A DNA stretch of 64,000 nt from Isoetes taiwanensis. Taxonomy: Eukaryota > Streptophyta > Lycopodiopsida > Isoetales > Isoetaceae. Position 1 is the stretch's first letter; the number at the start of each line of letters is the position of its first letter. Positions 12,936-23,813 of this stretch are shown piece by piece. Where the stretch lies: contig JAJEKV010000028.1 of the NCBI GenBank assembly GCA_021234155.1, positions 3,246,567 through 3,310,566 of the forward strand, given 5' to 3'. Below the pieces are notes generated by a model. The model searched no databases and had not been told where the DNA came from. It saw nothing but the letters and a program-made list of their open reading frames with translations. Both the position numbers and the translations under genes were made by a program.

Positions 12936-13745
12936 CAAACCCATACCCGGCCCACACACAGTGATCGGCTATAAGTCTAACACACTATAGGAGTCCCGTA
13001 GCCACGCTAGGTAGGACCCCACCCCCGATTCACCCTCATGCTCGTTGTCTGGTGTTGAACCACATCATAGCATCCACAGCCAGGTAGGCTCTTGTGCACA
13101 GGCCGCATATACAGGGTCCTAGGGGTTCTATCTAGGAACATCCCTACTTCTATATGGCCTTTTAGGTCTCTACCCACCCTTTTACCCATACAACACAAGT
13201 AGGGCCGAAAGGAAGCTATTCTTATACATCCATCCATCCATAACATTGAATAGAACATAAAATAGAGATTAACCATACATCGATCCATACAAGGGTTAAT
13301 CCTATGACTATCTAGGAATCCAAGCTATCTACGTACTAACCAGTGTCCTGCCTAGAGCCATGGTCACGATAAGAGTCCATTTCTCGGAACTGGTAGGTGA
13401 TGGTTGGTAAATCAAGCTTGGGCTGCTGGCTGCTGCTCCTCCTTAGTCCCAAATTCGAATTTGGGAGAGAAAATGAAGTAGGACCCCTTTTCCTAGGCCC
13501 AAAATGGAAGTCCTCCTGGCCAATCAATTTGGGCCAGGTGGCGCCCCCTTATTGGTGCTTATTAACTAATTTAACTTAATTAGGTTAATTGGCCCATATT
13601 ACTTTATACTTATCCATAATGGATTTATTGGCATATCTAAATAAAACCATTATGGCCGACCCTCACTTGGACCCTTAGGCCCAATATGTGTTGGTGACGT
13701 GTCCTAGGTGTATACATATACCATATAAATACCTGGAACGTCACA
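12936..13745 (-). repeat. 3' LTR of the gypsy element, truncated
   Basis: It matches 28027-28841 nearly base for base, including ACCCATACCCGGCCCACACA at one end and GAACGTCACA at the other. About 750 bases corresponding to 27279-28026 are missing, so the LTR lost its outer half. The break is abrupt at about 12936. No target-site duplication can be tested because of this loss. Confidence 0.85.
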
Positions 13746-13758
13746 TTCTCCCCCCCTT
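13746..13758 (-). other. Polypurine tract next to the 3' LTR
   Basis: On the minus strand the sequence AAGGGGGGGAGAA lies directly before the LTR start TGTGACG. This is the expected position and composition for the plus-strand primer of an LTR retroelement, and it fixes the element's orientation. Confidence 0.8.
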
Positions 13759-14438
13759 AGATTAATGTTGTCCTCAGCATTAGAGTTAGTGGAGAGGAAA
13801 TTACAGCAAACATAAGTTTAGTTTATTGAAATAAGAAAGTTGTACATAAGCAAGCAGTAGGACAAAAAGTCCTGTCTCACAACACTGTAGGAAACTATTT
13901 TGAAGACACATTGAAAACAACTGAAATTCAAAAACACGAGTTGGCCTACTACGTGAGGCCGTCATTCTTCCGCAGTTTCTGACTACGCCCTACTGGCCTG
14001 CAGAAGTACATGCATTAGTGTTTTAGAATTAAGTGAAATATTGTGGTTGAAGGGACCACCCCCCTTAAAAAAAAAAGAAAATTATGAATGCATGGGTCCT
14101 ATCATGTCTAGGGCTTGCATGTGGTCTCGGCGTAAGGAATGGCAATGTTCCCATCATGGCCGTAGACGAACGCGTCCTATCAGGAATGCCTATATGCCCA
14201 CTTTCCCCATCTAGGATGCATGTAACCCATCCTCTAAAAGAATCCATGCCGGATTGCACTCATATGACCCCTGTCACACTAACAGACCATGTTGCTTACC
14301 ATATGGGTTGGAGATGATCGCATCTTGGATGGTTCGGCCCTGGCACTCCTTCATAAAGTCCGGGTAAGTCTTATCCAAATCCGCCTTAAGAACCCATGTT
14401 GCATCCTCTGTGGGTAAATGTTTCCATTTAACCAAGTA
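13759..14438 (-). other. Non-coding 3' region of the gypsy element
   Basis: It lies between the end of the integrase-like ORF and the polypurine tract. Only short ORFs occur. It contains an AT-rich spacer like those between the other ORFs of the element (for example around 16240-16330 and 16960-17060). Confidence 0.5.
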
Positions 14439-16204
14439 TTACAAAATTTGAGTTCGACGGGTTTGCTTATATGCACGATCAAGGAGAGCCTCTGGAACAA
14501 TCTCCAACTGATCCTCAGTTATCTCCAGAAGTGTTGGTATATCAAGTACCTCTTCTGGATTGGGATGATGCTTCTTGAGAAGACTTACATGGAAAACTTT
14601 ATGGATCTTTAGATGAGCAGGCAAATCCAACCGGTAGGCTTGAGGCCCTATCCGTTCGGTTATCCGAAATGGTCCCGCCCATCTAGGTGCAAGCTTCTTA
14701 CAGTTGCCAATTTTAAGTTTGGCTTGCTTGACCTTAATCTTCAGCCAAACGGACTCATCAACTTGAAACTCCCGAGGAGTACGGTGGCGATCCGCTAGAC
14801 TCTTCTGTCGAGCTCGTGCAGCTAGCAAATATGCCCGAACCTCTTCAACCAGGCCTTGCATATCGGCAAGCAATTGCTGGGAATCTACTTGGCCAACCGT
14901 AGAAATGACAGAGGGCTGGTGGTTGGCTTGGCCTGTTTCAATAGCAGCGAAAATATGAGACTCACCTGTGATATACTCAGGAGCGTCTTCCTCTACGGCA
15001 TTTTCCGGGTCCTCCCAATCCATGTCTGCTAGGGCAGCTTGCACCGTCTGGTTAATGTAAGGGCATTCCTGCATACGGTGGCCCGGGCAGAAACACCGAT
15101 AACAGGCCCTCTCCCTGCGTAACTTTTCACGTTGCTCTCAAGGAATAGTTTGAAGAATATCCCGGAAAGCTCCTGCAGTACCCGTGGCTTTCTCCGGCAT
15201 GTTAAAGGAGACCTTCTTATCTGTCTTCTGATAGCCCGTAGAGGCAGGAGGGCCTGGGCTGGGTGAGCGCCCCTTGTTCTGAGTGAAGGAAGAGGGTCGT
15301 GGCAGCTGATACTTTGGGGTGTCTTCCTCTAGACTCAGTGCCTTTCCTTCTGCTTCTGCAACAGTTTTAGGATCGATGGCCCGAACCATTTTCTTGAGAG
15401 TGGGGGACAGGCCCTCTATGTAGCCCTCAACTGCCCGGCGCTCATTAATTCTAGGGACATATAAACGTAAGCGCATAAACTCATCTGTGTAGGCTTGGAC
15501 ACTCATGTTTTTCTGCTCCAAGCGATAAAAAGTTTGGATCTGCTGGCAACGGTGAGCCTTTGGTACATAGTGTGATTTAAAAGCTTTAGCAAAAACTTTG
15601 TAACGGCACCTTCCCCTTGTAAGCCCATGAGAGCGGGCATACCCCTTCCACCAAATGCGCGCCGACCCTGTGAGGTTGGTAGTGGCAACTTTGCCGGAAT
15701 CCTTGTCCGTCATTCCGTATGACTTACCAAACTCTTACATTTTATCTAACCATGACTCCGCATCCATACCATTCCTGGTTTTCCCCGAAAATTGTGCAAG
15801 CTTGCGGTTCTTCCATATGCTAGTAATGGCGGAGTCCATCGTTTTCTGGTAATCCTTTTTACTAGTCTTAGCATGATCAGCCTCATCCTCAGAGGGATCA
15901 GAAGAGTCAGAAGACTCTGAGGCAGCATCCGAAGAGGAGCTAGGGCGTGTCCTCTTGGATCGAGTTTCCGTGGCGGCCGCAGGTGCAGGTGCGGGGCCGG
16001 TGGCGGCGGCGGGTTCAGTGGAGGAGGAATCTCTGGTCCGTACTCCTGTGGGGGATTCTGCTGTAATACATATGCTTGGAGCTCTGTAAGCTGGCGTTTC
16101 ATAATCATAAGCTCCTGTTCCGGGGTAAGACGACCCGGTTGAACGGGTGTCGCCCAAGGGCGTGCACCGTCTAAATAAGAAGAGGAGAAAGATAAGCAAC
16201 TCAT
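14439..16204 (-). pseudogene. Gag joined in frame to integrase C-terminal domain
   Basis: Reading the minus strand: a Pro-rich and then acidic/Ser-rich N-terminus (about 16204-15830), then the Retrotrans_gag domain (about 15830-15380) with NLTGSARIWWKGYA, VQAYTDEFMRLR and AVEGYIEGLSPTLKKMV. A perfect C-x2-C-x4-H-x4-C zinc knuckle (CYRCFCPGHRMQEC) lies at about 15075-15115. About 70 residues later the same frame enters the tail of a gypsy integrase: QKSLADRHR, VWLKIK, KLAPRWAGPF and KIHKVFHVSLLKKHHP, ending at 14439. Protease, RT, RNase H and the integrase core are missing, with the frame kept across the deletion. Breaks: a frameshift near 15900, a stop near 15735, and a single in-frame TGA at 15138 between gag and the knuckle (possibly CGA to TGA). 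Confidence 0.88.
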
Positions 16205-16452
16205 GCCATTTATGATAATAAGAAGTAAACACCAATCAAGAACAACAACAACAACAAAACAAAATTAAGGAAAACAGTTTAATTATGAAGACAAAATCAC
16301 GGTTACATCAAAGCACTGGTACAATAAAAGACGGTTACGACACAATTTGAGGGTGTACATCACAAAACTGAGGGTTATGCACAAATAATTTAAGTAAAGG
16401 CACACGTAGATAAGAAAAGACGTGGAAACCATGCCTAGGGCTGCGTGAAGGG

Positions 16453-16926
16453 TTACAGAATGGAGTAAGGAATACTCTCCCACACTGCCCTGACTACTTT
16501 ATAGCGAGCCCACGCCTGTATGATTACATATTGGTAATCCAAAGTAGGACTAATGATCAGTAAGTTGAAAAGGTCTCGAAGCGCGTAGAAGATCTGCCAG
16601 AGATGATCATTTGCATCAGCAAAGGCTTGCTGTTTTGTCATATCCCAATAGTTCCACGTACGACGGAGTGTCTGCTGCAGATTCTCGAAGGCGTGCTCAC
16701 GAAGGATATTAACAATTTCAAAACCCTTAATGGGGTCATAGGGTTCGCCTTCCTCCTCTGGCTCTTCTTCTTCATAATCGTCATCATCATCCTCATACTC
16801 TCCATCCTCTTCCTCATAGCCCTGCTCTGGGGGTGGTTCGTCTTCATGTCGCAGCTCTTCAGGTATTTCCTCTTCGTTCTCTTCGATTTCATCGTCTGTA
16901 AGACGGCAAGAATGAATGTACAACAA
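16453..16926 (-). CDS. Acidic protein of unknown function in the gypsy element
   Basis: The first about 65 residues are dominated by Glu and Asp, with runs such as EYEDDDDDYEEEEPEEEGEP. A roughly 85-residue helical-looking part rich in aromatic residues follows (NYWDMTKQQAFADANDHLW, then YVIIQAWARYKVVRAVWESI). The acidic frame may start at a splice acceptor (CTTACAG then ACGATG at about 16899), a pattern also seen before gag (TTTAG then ACGGTG at about 16170). I do not recognise a family. It lies between the unknown ORF and gag on the element's coding strand. Long acidic stretches are typical of histone chaperones, but that link is only a guess. Confidence 0.6.
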   Translation of the reverse strand: MLYIHSCRLTDDEIEENEEEIPEELRHEDEPPPEQGYEEEDGEYEDDDDDYEEEEPEEEGEPYDPIKGFEIVNILREHAFENLQQTLRRTWNYWDMTKQQAFADANDHLWQIFYALRDLFNLLIISPTLDYQYVIIQAWARYKVVRAVWESIPYSIL

Positions 16927-17429
16927 ATGAATTATTCCTTATACTTCAGACTCTAGAAGAGAAAGACAAGTATTGTAGGAAAAAGACAATTTGATTGTAT
17001 TCAAAAATGCATGAAAGGTCAATGTAAAATTACATGTTTTTGAGTAGCCCAAAGGCTATACTTATACAATACATACTATAAAGGACTAGGAGCTAGGCCC
17101 TGCATCCTGATCCATTGTCGTAGGAGATGGTGGCTCTCGCTGGCGAAGTAAAGCAACACCGGGACTAATAGTGAGGGCGGCGGCTGAAGCAACTGCGGGA
17201 GGAAAAGCAGTAGCTAATGGCGCGGCCACGAGCATTTTCATGCTCATCCAGGCAGCAATATCCTGGCTTAAAGCAGCAAGTGCCAAGTCGCGGCTTACAA
17301 GTACCGCGGAATGGAGATTTGGAGGAAGCTTCCGGTGTCCCCCCGTAACGGACAAAGCCTTCAGTGCCCAGAAAGATGCCTCGGCCTCTGGACCGAGTGC
17401 TCTTACAAAAAATAGCACTTGGCCTTGGC

Positions 17430-20400
17430 GAGCGAGTAGAAGATTGCTTTGGTTCTGGAACCCAGGTTGTGCATGGGTTTGAGAGGGACCAGTGGTCTCA
17501 TTTGTTGCAGGATTTGGCCTTGGTTGAGGTCCCTGGGGACTTGTCTTTCACCTATTGTAATAGGCAGATTGGTGCGGGCCGGGCGTATGCTAGGCATGAC
17601 CGGTGCTATGCTTCCCCATGCGCACTGGATGGTGTGCCCTCTTTTCTTTGCCCTTGAGAACATTCTCGGCTCTACCTCCATTTCCTGATCATTACCCTCG
17701 GCTTTTGTCGGTCGGTGCGGTTGCCTCTCGGCCCTCTCGGACGGTGTTCTGTTTGAACACCCGGCTTCTGGCTGATGCGAATTTCTCGGCCCAGTGCCAG
17801 GAGTTGTGGCTTGATACCTTTTCATCTTTGAAGGGTATGTCTGGTATGGTGACTGCGTTGCCGGGTGAAGCATTTTGCCAAAGTCTTTGGTAGGCGGCGT
17901 GTGCGCCAGGAGGGCGGAGTTGCATAGTCTCTATCGAGTTGTTGGAAGATTCGGCCGACCTTCTCGATGGCATTAGGGAGAATGCAAGTGTTGCAGCCGT
18001 ATTGTTGCTCGGGAGCGGGTTAAAGTCGCGGGAGGCACGCGTGTGAAGGCGGCCCCTTACCGGTTGAAGGAGGGGACACAAGTTAAGTCGGTGTTCTTGA
18101 GCGGCTAGGGCAAATGGCGGCGATATCACGGCGTCTATAAGCGTCCCTTGCTTTGCCTGATGGCGGACTTTGGAGGATCCCGCTGATTTGCAGAGGTATG
18201 TGCATGCTCATTTCTCGGGTTTTTGCGCATGCACTCTTCCCTATGAGCAGGAGATGCAGGAGCTTGTTTTGGGGGCTGTTAAGCCATCTATTTTGCCTCA
18301 CCAGCATGAGAGCTTGGAGCAGGAACTCTCCAGAGAGGATTTAGCGGAGGCATGTATGTGCATGGGCTGGATGGCATCCCTGTGGAGTTCTTTCAGACTT
18401 ATTGGGAGTGGGCTGGTGAGTCTGTGTACCAGGTGTATCTTGAGTTGCTGCAGTCTTCTCAAATGGATAGGATCTTGAATACCGCATGCATTTCCTTGAT
18501 TCCTAAGGTTAAGCAGCCTTCTACTATTAATGATTGGAGGCCTATATCCTTGATGTCCTCTGTGTACAAGATTATTGCAAAAGCCCTGGCAGAGAAGTTG
18601 AAGCCGGTGTTGACTTCTTCCATTAGTAAGGTGCAGTCTGGGTTTGTTCCTGGGAGGAACATTTTGACTAATGTTGTCGCAGCTTATGAGGGCCTTTATT
18701 GGGCTAGGAGAACAGGTCAAGGCATTGCCTTTCTTAAGCTTGACTTTGCCAAAGCTTACGATAGTGTCCGTTGGGAGTTCTTGTCTGCCATGATGTTAGC
18801 GTTGGGCTGTGGTCCACGCTTTACGGGGACAGTCATGAAGCTTCATAGGTCAGCATGGGCTACGGTGGTGTGCCAGGGTGAACCCTCCGCCTTTTTCTCC
18901 TTAGGCAGAGGGGTGCGTCAGGGGTGCCCTTTGGCGCCGTTTTTGTTTACGATTGTGGCGGAGGCACCGTCTCATTGTTTTTAGTGGGGTGGTGGATGGG
19001 CTTCGGATGGGATGGTAGTCGCAGATTATTAACCATTCACGATGACACTTTCCTCTTCTTGGTGGCGGAAGGAATTTGCGGAATGTAAAGGGTTTGGCTT
19101 TGGATACTTTCTCCTTGGCCTCGTGCATTCTTCTCGAATTGGGGTAAATGCTGCATTATGGGCCCACCGACTCGCCTCCCTCTTGTTTGGCTCTATTCCC
19201 TTGGAAGGTGCTTCGGTAATGTGTGTACTAAGTCTGTTGGGTATTCCCTTTGGAGGATGTTTCCATGGGGAGGGTGTGGGATGAGATTTTGGCGGGGGTT
19301 CGTAAAACACCTCAATTGGTGGAAGGGTAGCAAGTTGTCCATGGCGGTGGGATCACTATTGCCAAATCATTACTTTGTAGCACTCATGTGTATACAAAGA
19401 TCTGCGATGTTGGCTCGAGGGTAAGATACGGGCTTTGGATAAGATTGTTCGAAATTTTGTGTGGGGCGGGGATGATGAAGGGGGCGGTTGTTAAAAGTGG
19501 CTTGGTGGAAGTGTCTCCCGCCGGGAGGATGGGGCTTGGCCATTCGGATTTGGCACCGCATAGTAAGGTGTTGGTCTCCAAGTTTTTTTGCCGCTCACGA
19601 GATGGAGCCTCTTCTCCCCGGTGCGGCGTTGTTGTTGCAGTCTCTTAGCCATTGTGTGTGGCGTTTGGGAAGCCGCGTCAGGCATGTGGAGTTGCACGGG
19701 CACCGTTGTATGGTCTCCCGACCTTTCCCACATGCATCCCCTTTTTTCACTGGGTGTTATGGGCTTGGGATCATGTCGTGTGCTCTTCCGAGATAGATTA
19801 TGCCTCGATTTATCACCACTCTTCTTCTTTCTTGTGGGTTCCTCTACCCCTTGCGCACTTGCCCTTGGTCGCCATGCATGCATGCTCTGATGCAGGTTCG
19901 GATGGAGGCGAAGCCGCTGTGCTCACCTTGGAAGATTGGTATTGGGGTGGTCGGTTAGCCATTCGGGGGAGTTCTTTTCGAGCTTCGCTTTTCAAGGGAA
20001 GAGGCGTGGACCGCTATCTCGGGAACAAGTGGCGGAGTATTCCGCTACACATACCTATAGTCCCTCAGGATGATGTGGTGGTGCAGGTTTGGAAGGTTCA
20101 TCCGGATGTTGTGTCTTCTTGTTTTGTGCGGTCTTGTTACCGGGTGTTGGCTATTCATGACACTCTTCCCCTTCGTGCAAGTGGTCTCTGCAGCCTTCCT
20201 GGTTCTCGATGGCTTCGGGTTTGGGCGTGGACATGGAGCTCACTTCCCCCGGCAAGGTTAGGGTGCTTCGTGGCGGTGGTGCACCGACTGTATCGGTGAA
20301 TGCCCTTGTGAGTCGGTTTAGGCGGGTGTGAGCCCTCTCGCCCCTTGTTTGTGGCCTTCATCGTGAAAATGTGGAGCATTTTCTAGTTTTATGCCCTCAC

Positions 20401-20869
20401 TTGCGGCTTTTTAGGGATTGGGTCGGGCTCTGTTTCGTGAGATTGACTAGCCGCCAGCTGTCGCTTCATGTGTATCTCGGTGCTTGGCCGCTCTTGCGGC
20501 GGCAAACCTTGCATCCGTGCGTGGCTTGGTTGGTGTGGTTGATTTGGAAGCGGCGGCGGTTGGGTCTTCGAGGGGATTCGCCAGCCCGCCTGCAGCCTCT
20601 CTGATTCCTCGACTCAGGTACAAGCTATTTCAAAGCTTTCTGGTGTTCCCGGGATTAGTAGAGCGGAAGTTTGCCATTTGGCGGGACTTCTTGGGTGTTG
20701 TAGATGGTGATGGTCAGTTTGTACAGCAGTAGGGTTGTAGTTTTTTGTGAGTTTGTTGTGGAGTGTCGAGGTGTCGCTGTCTCTTTGAGGCAGTTCTCCT
20801 TCCTCCTCACTTGCTTTGTAACATTACCATTCTTTTAATATACCGATGACACAGTTCTTCAAAAAAAAA
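17430..20869 (+). mobile_element. 5'-truncated LINE (copy 1) inserted in the gypsy element
   Basis: From about 17465 to 20869 it parallels the second LINE at 57040-60362 nearly throughout, including HGFERDQW/LQDLALVEVPGDLSFTYCN, the RT, and a shared 3' end (GACACAGTTCTTC then poly-A). It begins inside the endonuclease domain, which is typical of incomplete target-primed reverse transcription. It stands antisense to the element ORF it interrupts. The exact 5' junction lies at about 17420-17465, and I could not find a clean target-site duplication. The 3' zinc-binding part is full of frameshifts. Confidence 0.85.
18352..18984 (+). CDS. LINE reverse transcriptase segment (copy 1)
   Basis: A 210-codon open stretch of the RT palm and fingers of a plant non-LTR element. 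Visible blocks are DWRPISLMSSVYKIIAKALA, QSGFVPGRNI, FLKLDFAKAYDSVRWEFL (first catalytic Asp in D-F-A-K-A-Y-D) and GVRQGCPLAPFLF. The frame ends before the second catalytic motif: where F-A-D-D should be, at about 19036, the bases read TTCACGATGAC, a small deletion that breaks frame. The enzyme cannot be active as it stands. Confidence 0.85.
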   Translation: MYVHGLDGIPVEFFQTYWEWAGESVYQVYLELLQSSQMDRILNTACISLIPKVKQPSTINDWRPISLMSSVYKIIAKALAEKLKPVLTSSISKVQSGFVPGRNILTNVVAAYEGLYWARRTGQGIAFLKLDFAKAYDSVRWEFLSAMMLALGCGPRFTGTVMKLHRSAWATVVCQGEPSAFFSLGRGVRQGCPLAPFLFTIVAEAPSHCF

Positions 20870-22086
20870 GCTGAGAGGAAGAACCGTGTGAGATGGTTCT
20901 TAAAACCTGCTACCTCTGGATCTGTGGAAGTCGCTATTTCCCTTTCGAGGTTGACAGGTATCTGCTCTGCATAGACCTCTTCCTTATCCTCTTTCAGATG
21001 CTCTTTGTTTTCACACAACTCCTCCCCTTCTTCATCTTCTTCCATTGGTATGGCCACCTCGTTAATGTTAGGAACGTGGGGTCCCATGGCAGCAAAAGCA
21101 TTCTCAGGTGGCGGAGAAGGGGGATCTTGGAGCATCAAATGCCTTAACTGCAGCAAGGTCTCAACAGGTGCGAGATCCTCATGGTGAAACCTAAGTAACT
21201 GTTGTACCTCCGCAGGATAATCAGGAAGGGAGAAGTCAATGAAGTCATCCCCGACAATATTCAAATGAGCTCATATAAGACTAGGTCCTTGGTCATGTGT
21301 GGGAGGTTAGCGATGACGTGGTATGCCCACATAATGTCATCGAGGAGGAGATACTCTCGACCATTGTGAACAATTGGGGGAAGTGCATCCAGCCCCGCAA
21401 GTTTGCGACCCTGAGTGCGTGCAATGGTCGGTTCTTTTGGCGAAGCCTTTCCATCGGGCAAAAAATCGTATGGCTGTCGCTCATCCTCCTCTGGGTCATC
21501 GGGAATAGGGAGCTTCCCTTTCTCCAAGGGAGTGGAATCAAACTCCACATATTGGTCCATGAGAATGGCCAATGCAAAGCGGACCTCAAAATAGGTCTAC
21601 TGTCGTCCAAACTGAAGAATGGGAGCATGCCTAGCACGGCGCTGAATGCCCCTAAGTGTATCCTCAGCATGGCGGTCATCGCCAAGTATCTGCATCAGGA
21701 CGTGCCTGTGGAGGTAAAGCTGAGGAGGGTTGCCATAAGGAATGCTCTGGGGCACCATTTCTTGTATGTAGAACTCCAAGAAGTCGGCATAATCGGGATG
21801 AGCCTCCATATTGGCGATGAGATCCACCTCCTGTAGCAAATAAGGGTGGAGAAACTCGAAGGGGACATCAGGATCCCAATGTTCACCCTCCTGGTACCAT
21901 TGTTGGCGCTGGGCGTGATCCATGATAGTTCTGATGGAAGGAGGAGGAAGGAAAGAAAGAAAAGGGAGGAGCTTGACACAATATTAGAACCCCTAAAAGA
22001 AGAGAGGTACATTTTCTTAAAAAAATTTAGGACCGTTAAGAAGGAATATTCCATAAAGTGAGGTACTTTATGTTTATTACTACTAT

Positions 22087-22105
22087 TGAAAAGTTGCTCT
22101 CTGTT

Positions 22106-22138
<33 letters not shown>
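22087..22138. repeat. Poly-T tract
   Basis: About 30 T residues follow a T-rich lead-in. It lies near the left edge of the 22080-25250 block inside the gypsy element. A second poly-T tract marks the other side at 25228-25245. These may be insertion scars, but no duplicated target is visible. Confidence 0.7.
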
Positions 22139-22145
<7 letters not shown>

Positions 22146-22599
22146 ATACTATACCTATTCCTAGTTGTAGGGAAACCTTTTGAATCATATTTAGGAACTC
22201 CTTGTGGAAAATATAAGTGGAACTTAGGGCAAAATAAAATGATGAAATGACCCCTAAATTAAAGGAAAATAAGAAATGATTAAAAGTTCCCTTACCATGT
22301 AAATGCAATGTTGTGTCTAAAACTTCATATTTAGAGAAGTACCTTAAGAAAGGATTGGGAATCGAATTTTAACTTCTGGTGTGGGTATATGGTGTATATA
22401 CTCCAGAACATCGGGAGTTTCTTATAAAATATATTAAGTATGAGCAGGGCCTAGGGGGTGATAAACATAGTAAGATATTTGGATCTTCTATTTAATATGA
22501 CCATGTATATCCTTAATACATTTTCCAATGCTCTTGGGGTCTTTACATGGAAGCATTTAATGAACTAATACACTTAGCCGAAATCGGCTGAACCAAAAC

Positions 22600-23248
22600 C
22601 TACCTAACCCTAAGCGACAGCGATGGCAATGGACGTCTGGCACCAGTACACACAGTAGCTGGCCTAAAAAGGCAGAGGAAGTGTCTTATTCAAGCATGAG
22701 AGAAAAAGCAACCGCCGTTTACAAGGTATGAAAATCGTCCAGCCTAGATCTGTTCTGTGTATTTCAAGTCAAAGCCTATTGCCAGCAAAAGGTAATAGGA
22801 TAGGCTTCCCATATTTAGAAAAGTTCACACGATGCATGGCAGGAAAAAGATTGTGAAACAGATTTAATGAATTCCTTAGATACCCTGCTTTTTCTGAAAC
22901 ATGGAATGGGAATATGACTCAGACGGCAGACCCTATAGTTCAGAGTCTGAATACGAAGCGTTAAGTGATGAATGGTTAGAGAAGGAATTCTTGGCCTGCA
23001 TTTCCTTATCTGAAAACCCTGAGGGCGCCTGCACAATGGGAGACCTGCAAAAAAATACTGCTAATTCTAAGAGAGAGGCTAATACATCCAGGGGTGGATA
23101 CACCAACAAGAAAGGAAATTTTGGAGCTAAAAGCATGCACAATATGGGTTCTGGGAGCAAGGATATGGGAGACTTTAGTATTCCTGAAACTCAGCTACAT
23201 CAAGATTATGCATCAGATCATGACGAATTCCAGGTATATTCTGGTTAA
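22600..23248 (+). pseudogene. Exon-like gene fragment of unknown identity
   Basis: The main piece (about 22901-23233) encodes a hydrophilic, acidic protein starting M-E-W-E-Y-D-S-D-G-R-P and containing SSESEYEALSDEWLEKEF. It ends at a good splice donor (CAG then GTATATTC). An earlier exon-like piece ends AVYK then GTATGA at about 22726, preceded by WPKKAEEVSYSSMREKAT. Both run on the plus strand, antisense to the element around them. I do not recognise the protein. It may be part of a host gene caught in or inserted into the element. Confidence 0.4.
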
Positions 23249-23813
23249 AATAAATATGGCCAGACAGCAGTATGGACCTAAAATTCGTGCTACTTTAGCT
23301 TTTTACAAAGATTTACAGTTGGATATGAATTGACAAGGTGGTATTTTAACCAGTTTATCAAAGTTTTAGAATTTTCTCAGTGTATAATAAGAATCTAGTT
23401 AATTTTGCTAACTGGGCAAGAGGATACAAGGGCTGATCGGCTATAAACCGAGAGGCTCCATTGTACCTTTTGGCCCTTCATTCATTACCGAGTTTATTGC
23501 TAATGATTTGATGTGGCTGCAGGTACCGGACCTCTCCTGCCCTTGTCTTTTCTTTGCTTGAGTTTTGAAGAATTTGCTAGGTTCTGGAAATGGAATTGGA
23601 CACAGTATCGTTTGAAAAATAGCTACTACAAACTGTACAAGCATAACAGGGTTTGCTATCAATCAAGTTTTCTGCTAAATACAGGTTGTATTGTCTGTAT
23701 TTGTTTTGGGAAGTCCAAAAAAACAAAGTATGGGCTTAAAATAGAAACAGTAAGCAGAAGTTGAATTTAAACACTTGAAATTTCGTTTTTCTATATTGAA
23801 TCCATAAGTAATG

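Larger units (their letters stand above)
17086..21923 (-). pseudogene. Unknown element protein, about 470 residues, split by a LINE
   Basis: The N-terminal part starts at the ATG at 21923 (M-D-H-A-Q-R-Q-Q-W-Y) and continues, with one break near 21595, through an acidic Pro-containing middle (DDPEEDERQPYDF, EEDEEGEELCENKEHLKEDK) to about 20875. The frame is cut there by the poly-A end of a LINE. Past the LINE the same strand continues from about 17430 to 17086 with an Ala-rich C-terminus (LALAALSQDIAAWMSMKMLV, then AAPLATAFPPAVASAAA) and a stop. A TGA at 21261 also interrupts it. I recognise no domain. It sits between the H3-like ORF and the acidic ORF, so it is an extra protein beyond the usual Gag and Pol. 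Confidence 0.55.

Noticed and set aside
17420-17465. Target-site duplication for LINE copy 1
   Set aside because: Sequence left of the LINE (GCGAGCGAGTAGAAG) and right of its poly-A tail (GCTGAGAGGAAGAAC) are only loosely alike. Not convincing as a duplication.
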